Shown piece after piece: positions 25,244 through 38,890 of a DNA stretch of 64,000 nucleotides. The stretch covers positions 20,229 to 84,228 of the forward strand of contig PUQB01000861.1 of assembly GCA_003024785.1 (NCBI GenBank), written 5' to 3'. The position numbers and the translations under genes were made by a program. The DNA comes from Selaginella tamariscina. Taxonomy: Eukaryota; Streptophyta; Lycopodiopsida; Selaginellales; Selaginellaceae. Below the pieces are notes generated by a model. It did no database searches. It was not told where the DNA came from and saw nothing but the letters and a program-made list of their open reading frames with translations. How positions within the stretch are numbered: position 1 is the stretch's first letter; the number at the start of each line of letters is the position of its first letter.

Positions 25244-26506
25244 ATGGATTTTCAGCATTGACATGAGGTAAGAGAGGGGTTTGGCGACAATTTCTTGTGC
25301 CACATGTCAGAATGACAGAGTTCATGCAGGAAATGGATAATAATGCAGCTCAAATATCGTTACCATGGGGTCACTTCAGTTTTTTCATCATCATTTTTAT
25401 TGGCTTCAGTTCCGAAATTAATTTCTTCAGTGCATGCAATATCTGAATCTTGTAAGGATGATGTACAATTAAATGATGAAGGGATAGGCAACGAGATAGT
25501 GGCAACGGATAAATGTGAAAGGGAGCAAACAAGTGATTTGCAAAGTATTCAAGAGGCAACGCTATCCCATGTTACTCATGGCCATATTGTGTTGTTGGAT
25601 GTTAATGGTGTTCTACTTCATTGACAAAGGCCCGAGGATAGGAAAAAAGAAATCAAACAAGGAGATTTTATTCCTTGTTATGGTAAATTTCGATATGATA
25701 TTATTTTTCGTCCAGGGTTGGATCGTCTCTTTCAAAAGCTTAAGAAGATGGGTGCGCTTGTGGGGATTTGATCATGCATGCAGATTCATAACTTAACACC
25801 GCTGTTGAATTTGCTTAAGAAACATTGTAGTGTTGCAGAAGAGGTGATTCGTAAAGATTGGATTTTTGACTAGCGAATATGTTATAAACCTCTCGAATTT
25901 CACAATATAAGAAAGGAAAGCAAGCCGTACTTCTTCAAGAATGAAAGAATAATTGGGACTCATGGGGAGATTAGTCACTTAAGGATAATGAAGAATGCAC
26001 ATATCTTAGTGGTAGACGACTCTCCTCAGAAGGCTATGCTCAACCAAAACATTGCTTGTATTCATCCAATCACTTTCAATCCATATTCTGATACTGATAT
26101 TATGGATGAGCTAGTGAATTACTTGGATACGTGCCTCAGAAAGAAGAATCTCGAAAACTTTTGTGAGCAGTATCCACCGTATCAAACATTTCCTGAAGTT
26201 TTTCTTTCTCGTGATTTTGAATTTTATAAAATGAAGGATAGCAACCGGGCGCTTTATAATATTATTCTTAAGGAACGTCATTCTTTAGATGAGCCTTTAT
26301 GCAGACCTGGTCTTATTACATCTTATGTATTAACAAGGATGGCAACTCCCAATTACATTCGTGAGAGTGTTAGGTGGTGGCAACAACATCAAGATATTGA
26401 CCAAAATGATTTGATTAATCCGGAGAGTGATGATTTAGACAAAATGAGGAGATTTCTCTGTATGGTTAGGAAGAAAGTATTTATATTAAATAAATTAACA
26501 TGTTGA
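25244..26506 (+). pseudogene. FCP1/HAD-phosphatase-like gene, element B (premature stops)
   Basis: Encodes the same HAD motif (LLDVNGVLLH) and a long open C-terminal half (25988-26506). It is interrupted by TGA for CGA near 25622, TGA for TGG near 25769, and TAG for CAG near 25871. These are C-to-T or G-to-A transitions, as expected from deamination of methylated cytosine. Start assumed by alignment to the MDFQHW start in element A. Confidence 0.75.
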
Positions 26507-26781
26507 TAAGGAAATGATTTCATTTGTAATTATGTTTGATAATATTTCTTCATTATTGTAAACTATTTTTAGAATAATATGAATATTCTAAGATAGTTTA
26601 GGAATATTCCTTACTAAGTAAGGTTATTGAAGGATTAATTAATTAATTAATTAATTAATATTTAAGGCTTAATTATATATTAATTAAATGATTAATTAAT
26701 AATTAAAACTTAAGTATTAATTAGTAATTTATTTATATTCCCATTTTCACGTATCATGCCCACTTTAGTTACAATGTGCAT
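26507..26781. mobile_element. FCP1-side subterminal region and TIR, element B
   Basis: AT-rich with TTAATTAA runs and CCTTACTAAGTAAGG, ending at the terminal repeat (26755-26781, with one change, ACAATG for ACAACG). No gene. Confidence 0.8.
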
Positions 26782-27377
26782 ATATATAATATGTGCAAAA
26801 CAAACATGGAATAATTAAGAAATAATATTAATATACACACTATAAACATATTTTAAATTATACATAATAATATATGATTTTATCTAATATATAGCCATAT
26901 ATAGTTTTAATAATATATACTAATTTAATATTGATAATAAGGTTTAACACTAGAATATTCTTGAAATAATAACAAATTAATTGAGAAAATCCCATTAATA
27001 TATACAAATGTAGAATAATTACTGAGATAATTAAGAATAAGACTAATTTAATTATGATAATCATGTTTAATATTGGAATATTCTTTGAATATTAAGAAAA
27101 TAACAAAGAATATCCCATTAATAGTAGGAAATGTAAATTAATTACTCGAGTAATTAAGAAAATAATAATAATAAACAGACTATGATATATTTTAAATGAT
27201 ACATAATAATATATCAATTTATTTATTGTATTAGTGTATATATATATATAATAAACTTAATAATATATACTTAATATTAAGAATGTAGAATAATTACTAG
27301 AATTTCGTAATATTAAACAGCTTGAAGCACTTGAATGATATTAAATGCAATTTTAAAACACTCATTGGAATTGGAGA

Positions 27378-27675
27378 GTATATATGTCAGACTGTCGGTT
27401 ATTTGTTTCAACTCATCTTAAATTTTCTTTTCTGTTATTTCAAAAATTTTGAACTTCTAACATAAGTATTGTCGGTCTGACATGTAAATTTGAAAATGCA
27501 TTTAATTTCCCACTCAAATTTAGATCTGGTTCTTTCTCCGGCAAGGGTTTCTTTATTTATTTATTTTTCACTCTTCAGCTTTTCTTTTTTCTTCTTAGTG
27601 ATCAGCTCAGGAGCGACATTAAATTGGGTGCGTTATTGTTTATAGGAAAGCACGGCGCCTTCAATGCTGTTTACA
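27378..27675 (+). promoter_or_regulatory. Putative TATA box and leader exon of the transposase-like gene, element H
   Basis: TATATAT near 27378, a leader similar to the other copies, and the donor TTTACAA/GTAAGTATT at 27676. The small leader frame seen in A, C and D is broken here, which argues that it is not a protein under selection. Confidence 0.45.
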
Positions 27676-27839
27676 AGTAAGTATTATAAACAAATTTAAA
27701 TATATTTATAAAGATTCACTATCTTACATTCTCTCTTAAATTTTAGAATTTAGGGATTTAGGAATGCATTAGGATTATAATATATTCTGTTAGGGATTTA
27801 TCCCGTTTAAATATACTTTTAACTTAATATTCTCGGTTA

Positions 27840-28560
27840 GCTGGGGCGGCGGGATTAATCCGGCCATTTTTTTTCGCATCTTCGAAGAGGTGGCGGGATT
27901 AATCCCACCACCATCTCTTTGATAACTATAATAGAATTAGTTCGGGCAATGCTTCTCCACCTTTTAAGAAGAGCGGCGGGATTAATCCCGCCAATAACTC
28001 TCTCAACTGATAAAGAGATACTTGAATTTATTAAAAAAAGTTATCTACAGGATTAATCTCGCTATCCATTTTAGGAGGCAGAGAAGGTGTGGCGGGATTA
28101 ATCTCGCCATCACATTCCTGTTTTAAAATATTTGTGGGCAGGATTCATCCCGAATTTCTTTAAAATCATAATTTCGTAGAGAATTGTGGGCGGGATTAAT
28201 CCCGCCGCTTATTCCCCGTCGTCAGAGTTGTGGACGGGATTAATCCCGCTGCCTATTCTCCTTCGTCAGTGTTGTCGGCGGGATTAATCCCGCCCCCTCT
28301 TCCTCGTCAGAGGGATTTGCGGCGGGATTAATTCCGCCGCCGATTCCCTCCCGCGAGGAAGAAGCGGCGGGATTAATCCCGCCGGTACTTCCTCGTCGGG
28401 AGTTATGGCGGGATTAATCCTGCCGCCTCTCTTAGACGAGGAAGTACCGTCGGCGAGATTAATCCCGCCGACGATTCCCTCCCGCGAGGAAGAATCGGCG
28501 GGATTAATCCCACCCATCGTTCCTCGTCGGATGGAGTTGTGGGCGGGATTAATCCCGCCC
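27840..28560. repeat. Palindrome array 2, element H
   Basis: About 13 units of GGCGGGATTAATCCCGCC, several mutated, with GATTCCCTCCCGCGAGGAAG-type spacers and their inverses. It is a separate length and sequence variant of array 2. Confidence 0.9.
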
Positions 28561-28715
28561 ATTAGTTGTATTAATAAAGTATGAGATATTATCTTTATAC
28601 ATAATTATGTATTATTGCACATGCATATTATTAAGCAACCGCAGTTATGATTTCTTAGAAATATTGCATAAACAGATATCATAAATAAATGCAAGTTGTA
28701 ACTAAAATGGGCATG

Positions 28716-29194
28716 GCTATAGTCCCATTTCCTAATAATTAGCAATTTTAGCTATTTAATTAGCATTTTCTAATATTAAAGGAATATTCTTTAGAATATA
28801 TGTTTGAAAAGAGAATATTCTTTAGAATATTCTATTTTGTATTCTACCCTTTAATAAATTATAGCATTCATTGAACAAAAATTAATAACATTAAAAAGTA
28901 GAATGTATTAAATTATATAATATATTGCCTAATATAACAATTAAGGAAGAGCATAAGAGGTACATTATATAAATATTGATGTTGTTATTAAAATATTAAT
29001 ATTTAAATATAACATTATTAATTAAAAATTTGTAGTAGTAATAATATATATATAAAATCCTATAATAATATAGTCAATCTTCCATATCATTTTTTAAATT
29101 TATATAGTTAAGTATACAATTTGGTACTATTATTAAAGAGTTTATAATAATTATGAATATTAAATATATGATATTTTATAATTTTGTAATTGCT
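28716..29194. other. AT-rich subterminal region, transposase side, element C
   Basis: Contains clustered AATATTCTTTAGAATATT-type palindromes (about 28783-28845). No gene seen. The same region is in D at 44437-44915. Confidence 0.75.
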
Positions 29195-32100
29195 TTAAGC
29201 TTCAGAAAACATACATTCCCTTGCAGTTTTGTTAATCGTGACTTTATCAACGCTTCTTGACATCCACCCATATCGAATGGATTTAACATTTATAAAACAT
29301 GCTGGGTCTTTTTGATTGGGAGACCATGTTTTCTCTAGGCATCCATTATATCTTTCGCTCTCCTTCTCGTGTCGCCTTTTTTGTGGTTTGAACCATGCAA
29401 CCTTAACAATACTATTTTTTGTGATTACTTCAGGTGTGTCGATAATTTGACCCATCCAAATAGGCTGATTATATGACGCATCTGGAGTAATGAGAACCAT
29501 CATTAGTTTTTGAAGATCCTTGCAGCAATCAAAGTATGCTTTAGGTTTTTGGTTCCTTTGTCCAACAAAGTGTGGGGTTTGCACTTCCACATCACTACTG
29601 GCTTCTATGTCGTCTGCTCAGTGATGTCATTTCAATCTCCTCTCGCCACCTTGTTTTAGGCCAGAAAGGGTGTTGCAATTCTGTACTTGTGACAGTAGGC
29701 CCTTCCAACTCTCGAACAACAGTCTCCCAATAGTTGACCACATGCTTATATAGTTCTGAGTAACCAGTTGCCTTATCAGAATTCTTTGGCATCGATTTTT
29801 GAACCCATGCCACATATTTTTTGATGCCATCAATAATAACCTCTTGTTCCTTGAGCTGGGCACTCAATGGAATAGGGTCTGGTTGTCCTTCTGGGAGAAG
29901 TGGCTTTCCATCCTCTCCACTTTTGAAGAGCATTAAGCCCTCTTTCGGTAACCACTCCTGCTCTGATGGCCGTAACTTGTACTGCATAATAGGTATACCA
30001 TCTCGTATGGAGAAAAAGAATTGTAGCGGCACAAGGTGACCAACTAAAGAATCACTCCCTTCTTTTATATACTCCTTGAGAAATTTTTTGAAGTCTGGCA
30101 CCTCAGTCACAAGCAAAGCACAACTTTTTTTGGAGATGCAATTTTCAAAAAGATTCATCATATGCGGTAAGGTAAGTGCACTTGTCCTTTTTGTAGAGTT
30201 GGAGACCTTGCTGAAGAACGCATCAATATCTTCATGAGTGTGACCAACCATAAGGAAACTGAGCGTGATTGTTTCAAACACACCTTTGGCAACAAGCATT
30301 GACAAGTATGCTAGCACATATCTAGAAAATAAAAGTAAGTATGAGCTTGAGAAACCCTTAAGTAAAATGATTTACCTATTTTTGTTCTCGCCTGCACAAT
30401 TATCCATCTGTAAAAGCAAATGACGAGGAAGCTTATTTGATGTTGAGGACACATGTACACTATTTGAGCTAGATCCCTCCACTGAACCTGAACTCTCAAC
30501 AGGGCCATCTGTTTTTTGTGCAGGTTGCTGACAATGCCTCTCATATTCCCAAGTAGCCTCAAGTGCAGACGTGTTCATGAGAGCATTATGTAAAGGTTGA
30601 AGGTGTTGTTTCTTCACTTTGAGATCACTGATAGGATTGTCTGTGAGTGGGCTTCAAGGTTTCTGAAACACATGGCTAACGACCCAATAGTGAAATTGGA
30701 GTCGCTAGACCAATGTGGAAGTGAAAAGTGTCCATATGACTCACAACCGTGTCCATGTGTTAGCACACCTGTTAAAGAAATCGGAAGTTTCATGACATTT
30801 CCAAGGCACTTTGGTGTTGCAAAGAGCTTTGGAATGCTGGTCTTTGAATGATCCATCTTGTCATGGATCAAGCACAGATACTCTGATGGGCGTGACACAG
30901 AAAGCATGCGGTGTGCATAGTACTGAGACCGACAAGTTTGTTGTGCAATCATGTGGGCCTCCATCTTCCTTTGAATGGTAGTGATCTCCACCAAGGTTTT
31001 TGCACAAGCCTCTGCAGCCTTCAATGATGTACAAGTGTCACACTTAGAAAAGCTAGAGTGTTTTGCAATCTCCACATCCTTAAAATGAGTATTCCATATG
31101 TTGTTGAAGGTACCAGTGCAGATTGCTTGGAGCCCCATCAAACTGAGGCACTTGTTCACATGTTCACACAGTTTCAATTGAGTGTAGATTGAAGGTAAAA
31201 CCTTGAGATTTTCCCTGACCCCTGCATTTGTGGTTCGGCATTTGTGAGGCATCCTGTCTGCATTTGCTTCCACAAAAGCCTTGAGTATCTCTATGGCTGC
31301 CATGATGTGAGAGCGGGTTTTGACCAAGCCAGTGTTCCCATGAACTGAGGTTCGCGCTCCATCTAGCCACTCATCCCTCCGACGGTAGAACGTGGTCTTT
31401 GGGATCCCGTATATACTGTACCAAGCTTTGAAGCAGATGGCCACCTTATTAAATACCATGGATGTACTCTGATAACCTGTGTCCGAGGCCATTCCATCAA
31501 TACACCCAGTTAGTGCAGCATATACAAACTCATGCCTTTGCTTTTGGGTGAGCATACGAAAGACATGTCTACATTGGGTAATTTCATTCCGGTCTGCCAT
31601 CTGACAACACTTCTTCTTGCAACAGTCAATCGTGGAAATGCTCGTAACACTTTCGGAAGATGTAGGATCCATCTTTACCCTCTTGCTGAAACTTGCAGGG
31701 GAAGATCTACAACCCATGAATCGCCTTTTTCTTACAATAGGACCAATGCAAGGAACCTCTTCAAATATGAGTTGTTCTTCCGGGTTGTTATTATTGAAAT
31801 CCAACCCAGAATATGTTGAACCATCTTGCCGTCTTAATTCAGATGTTCGCCACCTCACGAGGGATCCAGGATACAATGTGCCATTAGGTGAAACCTCTGT
31901 CACAACTACACCCACGAAGTCGGACCCTAGTTTCTCTTCTGACACTGCTTCCATTGGATTTATAGCTGTGATGATGCCTCTTCCGACTTCAATCTCACGA
32001 AGAAAGAGAATCACCTCATCCATACAGCAGGCAAGCCATCATCTGGTAAACTCGTGCTACTATTTGTTTGTGACTCTGCATATTTTGTGTCAGCCTTGAC

Positions 32101-32310
32101 TTCATCCAAATTCCACAATACAGGAGAACCCTCCTCAAATTCCATTCCCAGAACCTCAACATGCTTGAAAATGGTGTTCACCCATACGTACACACAAGAT
32201 CCTTGGGAAATATTGTGACATGATGCATTATTATCTCGAACTTCCACAGTTCCAGTGCCAACTATCTCGTTGTTCCGAAGAAGACATACTTTATCTCCAG
32301 TATTAAACAT
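29195..32310 (-). pseudogene. DUF7869-like putative transposase, element C (few single-base frameshifts)
   Basis: Near-identical to the D copy, with a GT-AG intron of 54 bp at 30322-30375. The exon after the intron is open through YVLAYLSMLVAKGVFE and the GHTHEDID motif. It differs from D by a one-base loss near 32023, a one-base loss near 30642 and a two-base loss near 29617, each breaking the frame. The C-terminal part (29590-29195) is open. Because C and D break at different places, either recent mutation or assembly error could explain the pattern. Confidence 0.8.
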
Positions 32311-32454
32311 ATTGTCCTGCACATAAATAATTGTATTATTTATGATATCTGTTTATGCAATATTTTTAAGAAATCTGAATTACGGTTACTTAATAATATG
32401 CATATGCAATAATACATAATTATGTTTAGAGATAATATCTCATGTTTGATTAAT

Positions 32455-33320
32455 ACAACTGATGGGCGGGATTAATCCCGCCAACGAATCCCTCCGACGA
32501 GGAACGGTCGGCGGGATTAATCCCGCCGCCGACTCAACCCCTTCGGAGAGAGTCGGCGGGATTAATCCCGCCGACTCCCCCGACGGAGAGAGCCGGCGGG
32601 ATTAATCCCGCCGCCCTCCCCCTTCGGGGGAGTCCGGCGGGATTAATCCCGCCGACTCCTCCGACGGAAGAGTCCGGCGGGATTAATCCCGCCGACTCCC
32701 CTCGGGGAGTCGGCGGGATTAATCCCGCCGACTCTCTCCGACGAGGAAGAGTCCGGCGGGATTAATCCCGCCGACTCTCCTCGCCGGGAGGAGTCCGGCG
32801 GGATTAATCCCGCCGACTCATCCTCGCCGGAGAGAGTCGGCGGGATTAATCCCGCCGGACTCCCTTCCTCGTCGGAGGAAGAGGCGGCGGGATTAATCCC
32901 GCCGGCTCTTCCTTGTCGGAGGGAGTCCAAGGCGGGATTAATCCCGCCCACAATTCTTACGACGGGGAATGGGTGGCGGGATTAAACCCGCACATAACTC
33001 TCTCCAAAACTATGATTTCAAAGAGATCTCGGGATAAATCCTGTCCCCAAATCTTTAAAACAGTGAAGTGGTGGCGAGATTAATCCCGCCACCCCTTCCC
33101 TGCCTCCTAAAATGGTTGGCGGGATTAATCCCGCCGACAACTCTTTCTAATAAATTCTGGTAACTCTTCATCAGTTGAGAAGGTTATCGACGGGATTAAT
33201 CCCGCCACTCTTTTTCAGTGGCGGAGAAGCATTGCCCGGGAGATGGTGGCGGGATTAATCCCGCCACTTCTTCAAAGAGGCGAAAAAGAAATGGCCGGAT
33301 TAATCCCGCCGCCCCGGTTA
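32455..33320. repeat. Palindrome array 2, element C
   Basis: About 18-20 units of GGCGGGATTAATCCCGCC with GACTCTCTCCGACGAGGAAG-type spacers that recur in both orientations. More units than the array in D, although the rest of the two elements is near-identical. Confidence 0.95.
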
Positions 33321-33480
33321 ACCTAGAATATTAAGTTAAAAGGATATTTAAACGTGATAAATCCCTAACGGAATATATTATAATCCTAATGCATTTCTAA
33401 ACCCCTAAATTGTAATTTTAAGAGAGAATGTAAGAGAGTGAATCTTAATAAGTATTTTTAAATTTGTTTATAATACTTAC

Positions 33481-33777
33481 TTGTAAACAGCACTGAAGGC
33501 GCCGTGCTTTCCTATAAAGAATAGCACCCAATTTAATCTCGCTCCTGAGATGATCACTATGAAGAAAAAAGAAGATCTAAAGAGTGAAAAATACAGAAAT
33601 GAAGAAACCCTTGCCGGAGAAAGAACCAGATCTGAATTTGAGTGGGAAATTAAATGCATTTTCAAATTTATATGTCAGACCGACAATACATATGTCAGAA
33701 ATTCAAATTTTTTAAAAAGAACAGAAAATAAAATTTAAGATGAGTTGACACAAATATCCGACACTCTGACATATATA
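33481..33777 (-). promoter_or_regulatory. Putative TATA box and leader exon of the transposase-like gene, element C
   Basis: Minus-strand counterpart of 12789-13085, with the TATATAT near 33771 and the splice donor at 33480. It would join the transposase acceptor near 32317 across array 2. Confidence 0.5.
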
Positions 33778-33849
33778 CTCTCCAGTTCCAATGAGTATTT
33801 TAAAATTGCATTTAATGTTATTCAAGTGATTCAAGCTGTTTAATATTAC

Positions 33850-34680
33850 GAAATTTTAGACTATATTCTACATTCTTAGTATTCAAGTATATTTATATTA
33901 TATATATATATAAATATATACTTATACAATAAATAAATTGATATATTATTATGTATCATTTAAAATATATTCATAGTCTGTTTATTATTATTATTTTCTT
34001 AATTACTCGAGTATTTAGTTTTCATTTCCTAGTATCAATGGGATATTCTTTAATATTTTATTAATATTTGAAGAATATTCTAATATTAAACCTGATTATC
34101 ATAATTAAATTAGTCTTGTTCTTAATTATTGCAGTAATTATTCTACATTTGTATATATTAATGGGATTTTCTCAATTAATTTGTTATTATTTCAAGAATA
34201 TTCATGTGTTAAACCTTATTATCAATATTAAATTAATACACACTATGAACATATTTTAAATTATACATAATAATACATCATTTTATCTAATATATAGTCA
34301 TATATAGTTTTAATAATATATATATTAATATCATTTCCTTAATTACTTGAGTAATTAATCTTCTTTATATTAATGGGATATTCTTTATTATTTTCTTATT
34401 ATTCCAAGAATATTCCAATATTAAACATGATTATGATAATTAATTTAGTTAATTATTTGAGTACTTAATTTACATTTGTATATATTAATGGGATTTTCTC
34501 AATTAATTTCTTATTATTTCAAGAATATTTCAATGTTAAACCTTTTTATCAATATTAAATTAATATATATTATTAAAACTATATATGGCTATATATTAGA
34601 TAAAATCATATATTATTATGTATAATTTAAAATATGTTCCTAGTGTGTTTATTAATTTTATTTTCTTAATTATTCGATGT
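33850..34680. repeat. AT-rich core with imperfect repeats, element C
   Basis: Repeats of TATTAATGGGATTTTCTCAA and related words, with spacing near 190 bp, plus several GAATATTC motifs. No supported gene. Confidence 0.75.
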
Positions 34681-35560
34681 TTGTTTTGCACACATATATA
34701 AACACAATCATAAATTTACACACGCATTACAAGAACTTACAAAAACACATATGCACACACATGCACAACCCTAAACCAAACTGAAGAAATATGTTGCTTC
34801 TTTATTGAAAACATCATGTTCAACGCATGTATGATATATGTACTCAATCTGTGTATATGTAACACATTGAATTTACATGTGTAATATTTATATTAAGCTT
34901 GTTGGGAGCAAACCCTAAACCCTAAACCCTAAACCCTAATATGTAACACAATGAATTTACTCATGTAATATGTATGTATGTCTGTGTGTATACACGTGTG
35001 CATGTATATATGTGTACTCTGTATGTATATATGTGTACTTTCTGTCTTCTCTCATACATACACACCATGCATGATCCATGTTAATATGTACTGTCTCTCT
35101 TCTCTCAAACATACACACCATGCATGATCTATAATATGTACTCGGTCTCTCTAATATTATGTACTAATATGTATGTATGTCTGTGTGTATAATACACACC
35201 ATGCATGATCCATATTAATATGTACTGTCTCTCTTCTCTCATATACTATGTATGTATATCTGTGTATAATATGTGTAAGTATATATGTGTACTAATATAT
35301 GCAATGTGTACAAAAATAATTTTTCAACACTCTCTCTTCTCTCATACATACACACCATGCATGATCCATCCTAAATCCAAAACCCTAAACCCTAAACCCT
35401 AAACCCATGTAATATGTGTGTATGTCTGTGTGTATACACGTGTGTATGTATATATTATGTGTATTAATATATGCAATGTGTACACATGAAACTTTAACAC
35501 TCTCATGGACACACACATGTTAAATCCCTGCATGATTTATATTTTTGAGGTGTATGTGAT
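34680..35560. repeat. Telomere-like and CATGCATG tandem repeat zone, element C
   Basis: CCCTAAA runs at about 34912-34940 and 35378-35405, and tandem units built on ACACACCATGCATGATCCAT and CTGTCTCTCTTCTCTC. It lies between the two divergent leaders and could act as promoter sequence; plant telo-boxes are a known promoter motif. Confidence 0.75.
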
Positions 35561-35599
35561 ACACCCACACACACGCACGCGCTAATAATATAATGAAAG

Positions 35600-35771
35600 A
35601 ATATTCGTTTAGGGCGAATCTATATTTTATTCTTTTTAGGGTTTAAGTATATTCTCAGAAGGAATATTCTATTAGGGTTGATATATATTTAATTCCTTTA
35701 GGGTTTAGGTATATTCTTAGGGTTTCAAGAGGCGGCGGCTGTGAAATCGGCGGCGGCGGCTGTGCACACAG
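35600..35771 (+). promoter_or_regulatory. Putative leader exon and donor of the ParB-like gene, element C
   Basis: GGGTTTAAGTATATTC and GGGTTTAGGTATATTC motifs, then GGCGGCGGCTGTGAAATC and the donor CACACAG/GTGAGATCT at 35772. The next good acceptor in a conserved place is TTATTTTGCAG at 38851. Confidence 0.5.
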
Positions 35772-36935
<1,164 letters not shown>

Positions 36936-36937
36936 CC

Positions 36938-38500
36938 CCTCGAGCGGCGGGATTAATCCCGCCGCTATATGTTGGGGCCATGGCGGCGGGATTAATCCCG
37001 CCGCCGAGGCCCTTCAGGCATGGGTGAGCGGCGGGATTAATCCCGCCGCCGAGGCCCTTCACGCAGGCTATGGGCGGCGGGATTAATCCCGCCGCTCTAC
37101 GACAAACCGAAGAGCGGCGGGATTAATCCCGCCGCCCATAGCCTGCGTGAGGGGCCTCGGCGGCGGGATTAATCCCGCCGCTCATCCATGCCCTGCGCGG
37201 AATGCGGCGGGATTTATCTCGCCGGCAATGGCCTGTGTGAAGGTTCTAATGGGCGGGATTAATCCCGCCGGATTCCGCGCAGGGCATTTACAGGGAATGG
37301 GCGGCAGGATTAATTCCGCCGCTCTTCGGTTTGTCGTAGAGCGGCGGGATTAATCCCGCCGCCCAGGGAATTCACGCAGGACATGAACGCGGGATTAATC
37401 CGGCCCCACGCTCATGCCCTTCGCGGAGGGCGGCGGGATTAATCCCGCCGTTCATGTCCTGCGTGAATTCCCTGGGCGGCGGGATTAATCCCGCCCCCAC
37501 CCATCCCTGTTCAAAAATGCCGCAGCCAATATATATGTGTGAGCGCATGATTTACGAGAGGGCGGCGGGATTAGCCTCCGAACCTTCATTACCCGGTGGC
37601 GAGATTAATCTCCGAACCTTCATTACCCCATTGGTATGTTGAATCAATCCCGACTAACTCTGTCTGAGACGGAGAAGGTTTACAAAATACCAATGGAGGG
37701 AACCGAGAAGGGTGGTGGGATTAATTTCACCATCCCTTACATGGTGGGCGGGATTAATCCCGCCGCGTACGCATTCCCTGCGCGGAATCGGGCGGGATTT
37801 ATCCCGCCGCCATTGGCCTGCCTGAAGGGCCTAGGCGGCGGGATTAATCCCGCAAGATTTCGCACAGGGCATTGGCGTTCGGCGGGATTAATCCCGCCGA
37901 CTAAGGCCCGAGTGAAGGGCCTGGGAGGCGGGATTAATCCCGCCGAACGCCAATGCCCTGTGCGAAATCGGGCGGGATTTATCCCGCCGCCATTGGCCTG
38001 CCTGAAGTGCCTAGGCGTCGGAATTAATCCCGCCCGATTCCGCGCAGGGAATTGGCGTCCGGCGGGATTAATCCCGCCGCATAGGGATCGAGTGAAGGCC
38101 CTGGGCGGCGGGATTAATCCCGCCGAGTCTTCAATGCCTGTTGGAGAAATGAATCTCGCCACCCTTCCCTTTTTCCTCCATTGGTGAGTTGGACCAATCC
38201 CAAACGTTTCTGTCTAAGACGTAGAAGGTTTACAACATACCAATGGAGGGGACTGGGAAGGGTGGCGAGATTCATTTAACCATCCCTTACATGGTGGGCG
38301 AGATTAATCCCGCCTCCTTTCTGGAGTCACTGAAGGGGTGTGAGAAATAAATCCTGCCCAGTTCTCTCTGAGACCGAGAAGGGTGGCAAGATTAATTCCG
38401 CACTCCCGTTCAAGGCCTCCAGAAAGGTGGCGAGATTAATCCCGCCCACTCTTTCAGGAGGCATTGAAGGGGTGGCGAGATTAATCCCGCCGCACCTTCC
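36938..38500. repeat. Palindrome array 1, element C
   Basis: At least 15 exact GGCGGGATTAATCCCGCC-core units and about ten variants. Spacers are the GCAGGCTATGGGCGGC, CCTGCGCGGAATGCGG and GCCTGCCTGAAGGGCCTAGG classes, many in inverted pairs. The unit near the CCATTGGT-bounded insert (about 37629-37697) is more diverged. Confidence 0.95.
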
Positions 38501-38563
38501 ATGTGAATATATATGTGTATTAGTATATATAAGTTGCATATCTCATTTTATTTACTTTTATCA

Positions 38564-38677
38564 TCTCTTCATATTATTTCGAGTAAAAGCTAGGAATCTA
38601 TGTAAAACTGTCCAGAGCTCTCTCTTCATATTATTTCGAGTAAAAGCTAGGAATCTATGTAAAACTGTCCAGAGCTC
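38564..38677. repeat. 57-bp tandem duplication shared by C and D
   Basis: Two direct copies of a 57-bp unit that includes ATTATTTCGAGTAAAAGCTA and ends in the left arm of the conserved hairpin. Present in D (about 54231-54343), single-copy in A and B. It marks C and D as a recent sub-lineage. Confidence 0.85.
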
Positions 38678-38746
38678 ACATTTGTGGTGGTTCTAAAACG
38701 AAATGTTATCTTTTTTTGCACTAACACAAATGTGAGCTTCGGACAG
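38665..38746. repeat. Conserved 22-bp-arm hairpin, element C
   Basis: Left arm CTGTCCAGAGCTCACATTTG and right arm ending CGGACAG, as described for A and D. Because of the 57-bp duplication, a second partial left arm (CTGTCCAGAGCT) lies upstream near 38608. Confidence 0.65.
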
Positions 38747-38890
38747 TTAATTACGTCTACTTCTCTCTGTGTATTATTTTTGTATATTCGGGTTTATACA
38801 AGTGTGTGTGCGTTTTTATATAATTTATATTTATAGTGTATTATTTTGCAGAAGGAAGATTTGATCAAACAAGGAGATCGAGTCATTAGT

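Larger units (their letters stand above)
17817..26781. mobile_element. Element B: truncated copy lacking the transposase half
   Basis: Begins inside the AT-rich core, directly against the right end of A, and ends at the FCP1-side terminal repeat (26755-26781). It keeps telomere-like zone, microsatellite, array 1, ParB/methyltransferase-like gene and FCP1-like gene, all in the orientation of C and D. Its transposase half is absent from the window. It is more diverged than C and D, and its stop codons include several C-to-T or G-to-A changes. Confidence 0.8.
26782..28688. mobile_element. Element H, left part: core, leader and array 2, split by insertion of C
   Basis: In the orientation of A it holds the AT-rich core (26782-27330), the putative transposase leader exon with donor at 27676, and palindrome array 2. 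It then stops at 28688, where element C begins. The sequence resumes at 43729 with the transposase acceptor and coding start. The left half of H is not in the window; H abuts the FCP1-side end of B. Confidence 0.8.

Noticed and set aside
28690-28693. TGCA next to each terminus as the 4-bp target duplication
   Set aside because: The flanking ATGCA is present at seven of seven readable ends in unrelated contexts, and the uninterrupted site in A lacks it; ATAA outside it explains element C exactly, so ATGCA belongs to the TIR.
34068-34259. Hydrophobic 63-codon frame (also 12309-12500, 18029-18235, 26858-27064, 49760-49951) that could be read as a small membrane protein
   Set aside because: It lies inside imperfect AT-rich repeats, its length changes between copies and it has no supporting signals.
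34912-35405. A true chromosome end or telomere fusion
   Set aside because: The CCCTAAA runs are only two to four units long, lie at fixed internal positions of every element copy, and are flanked by conserved element sequence on both sides.
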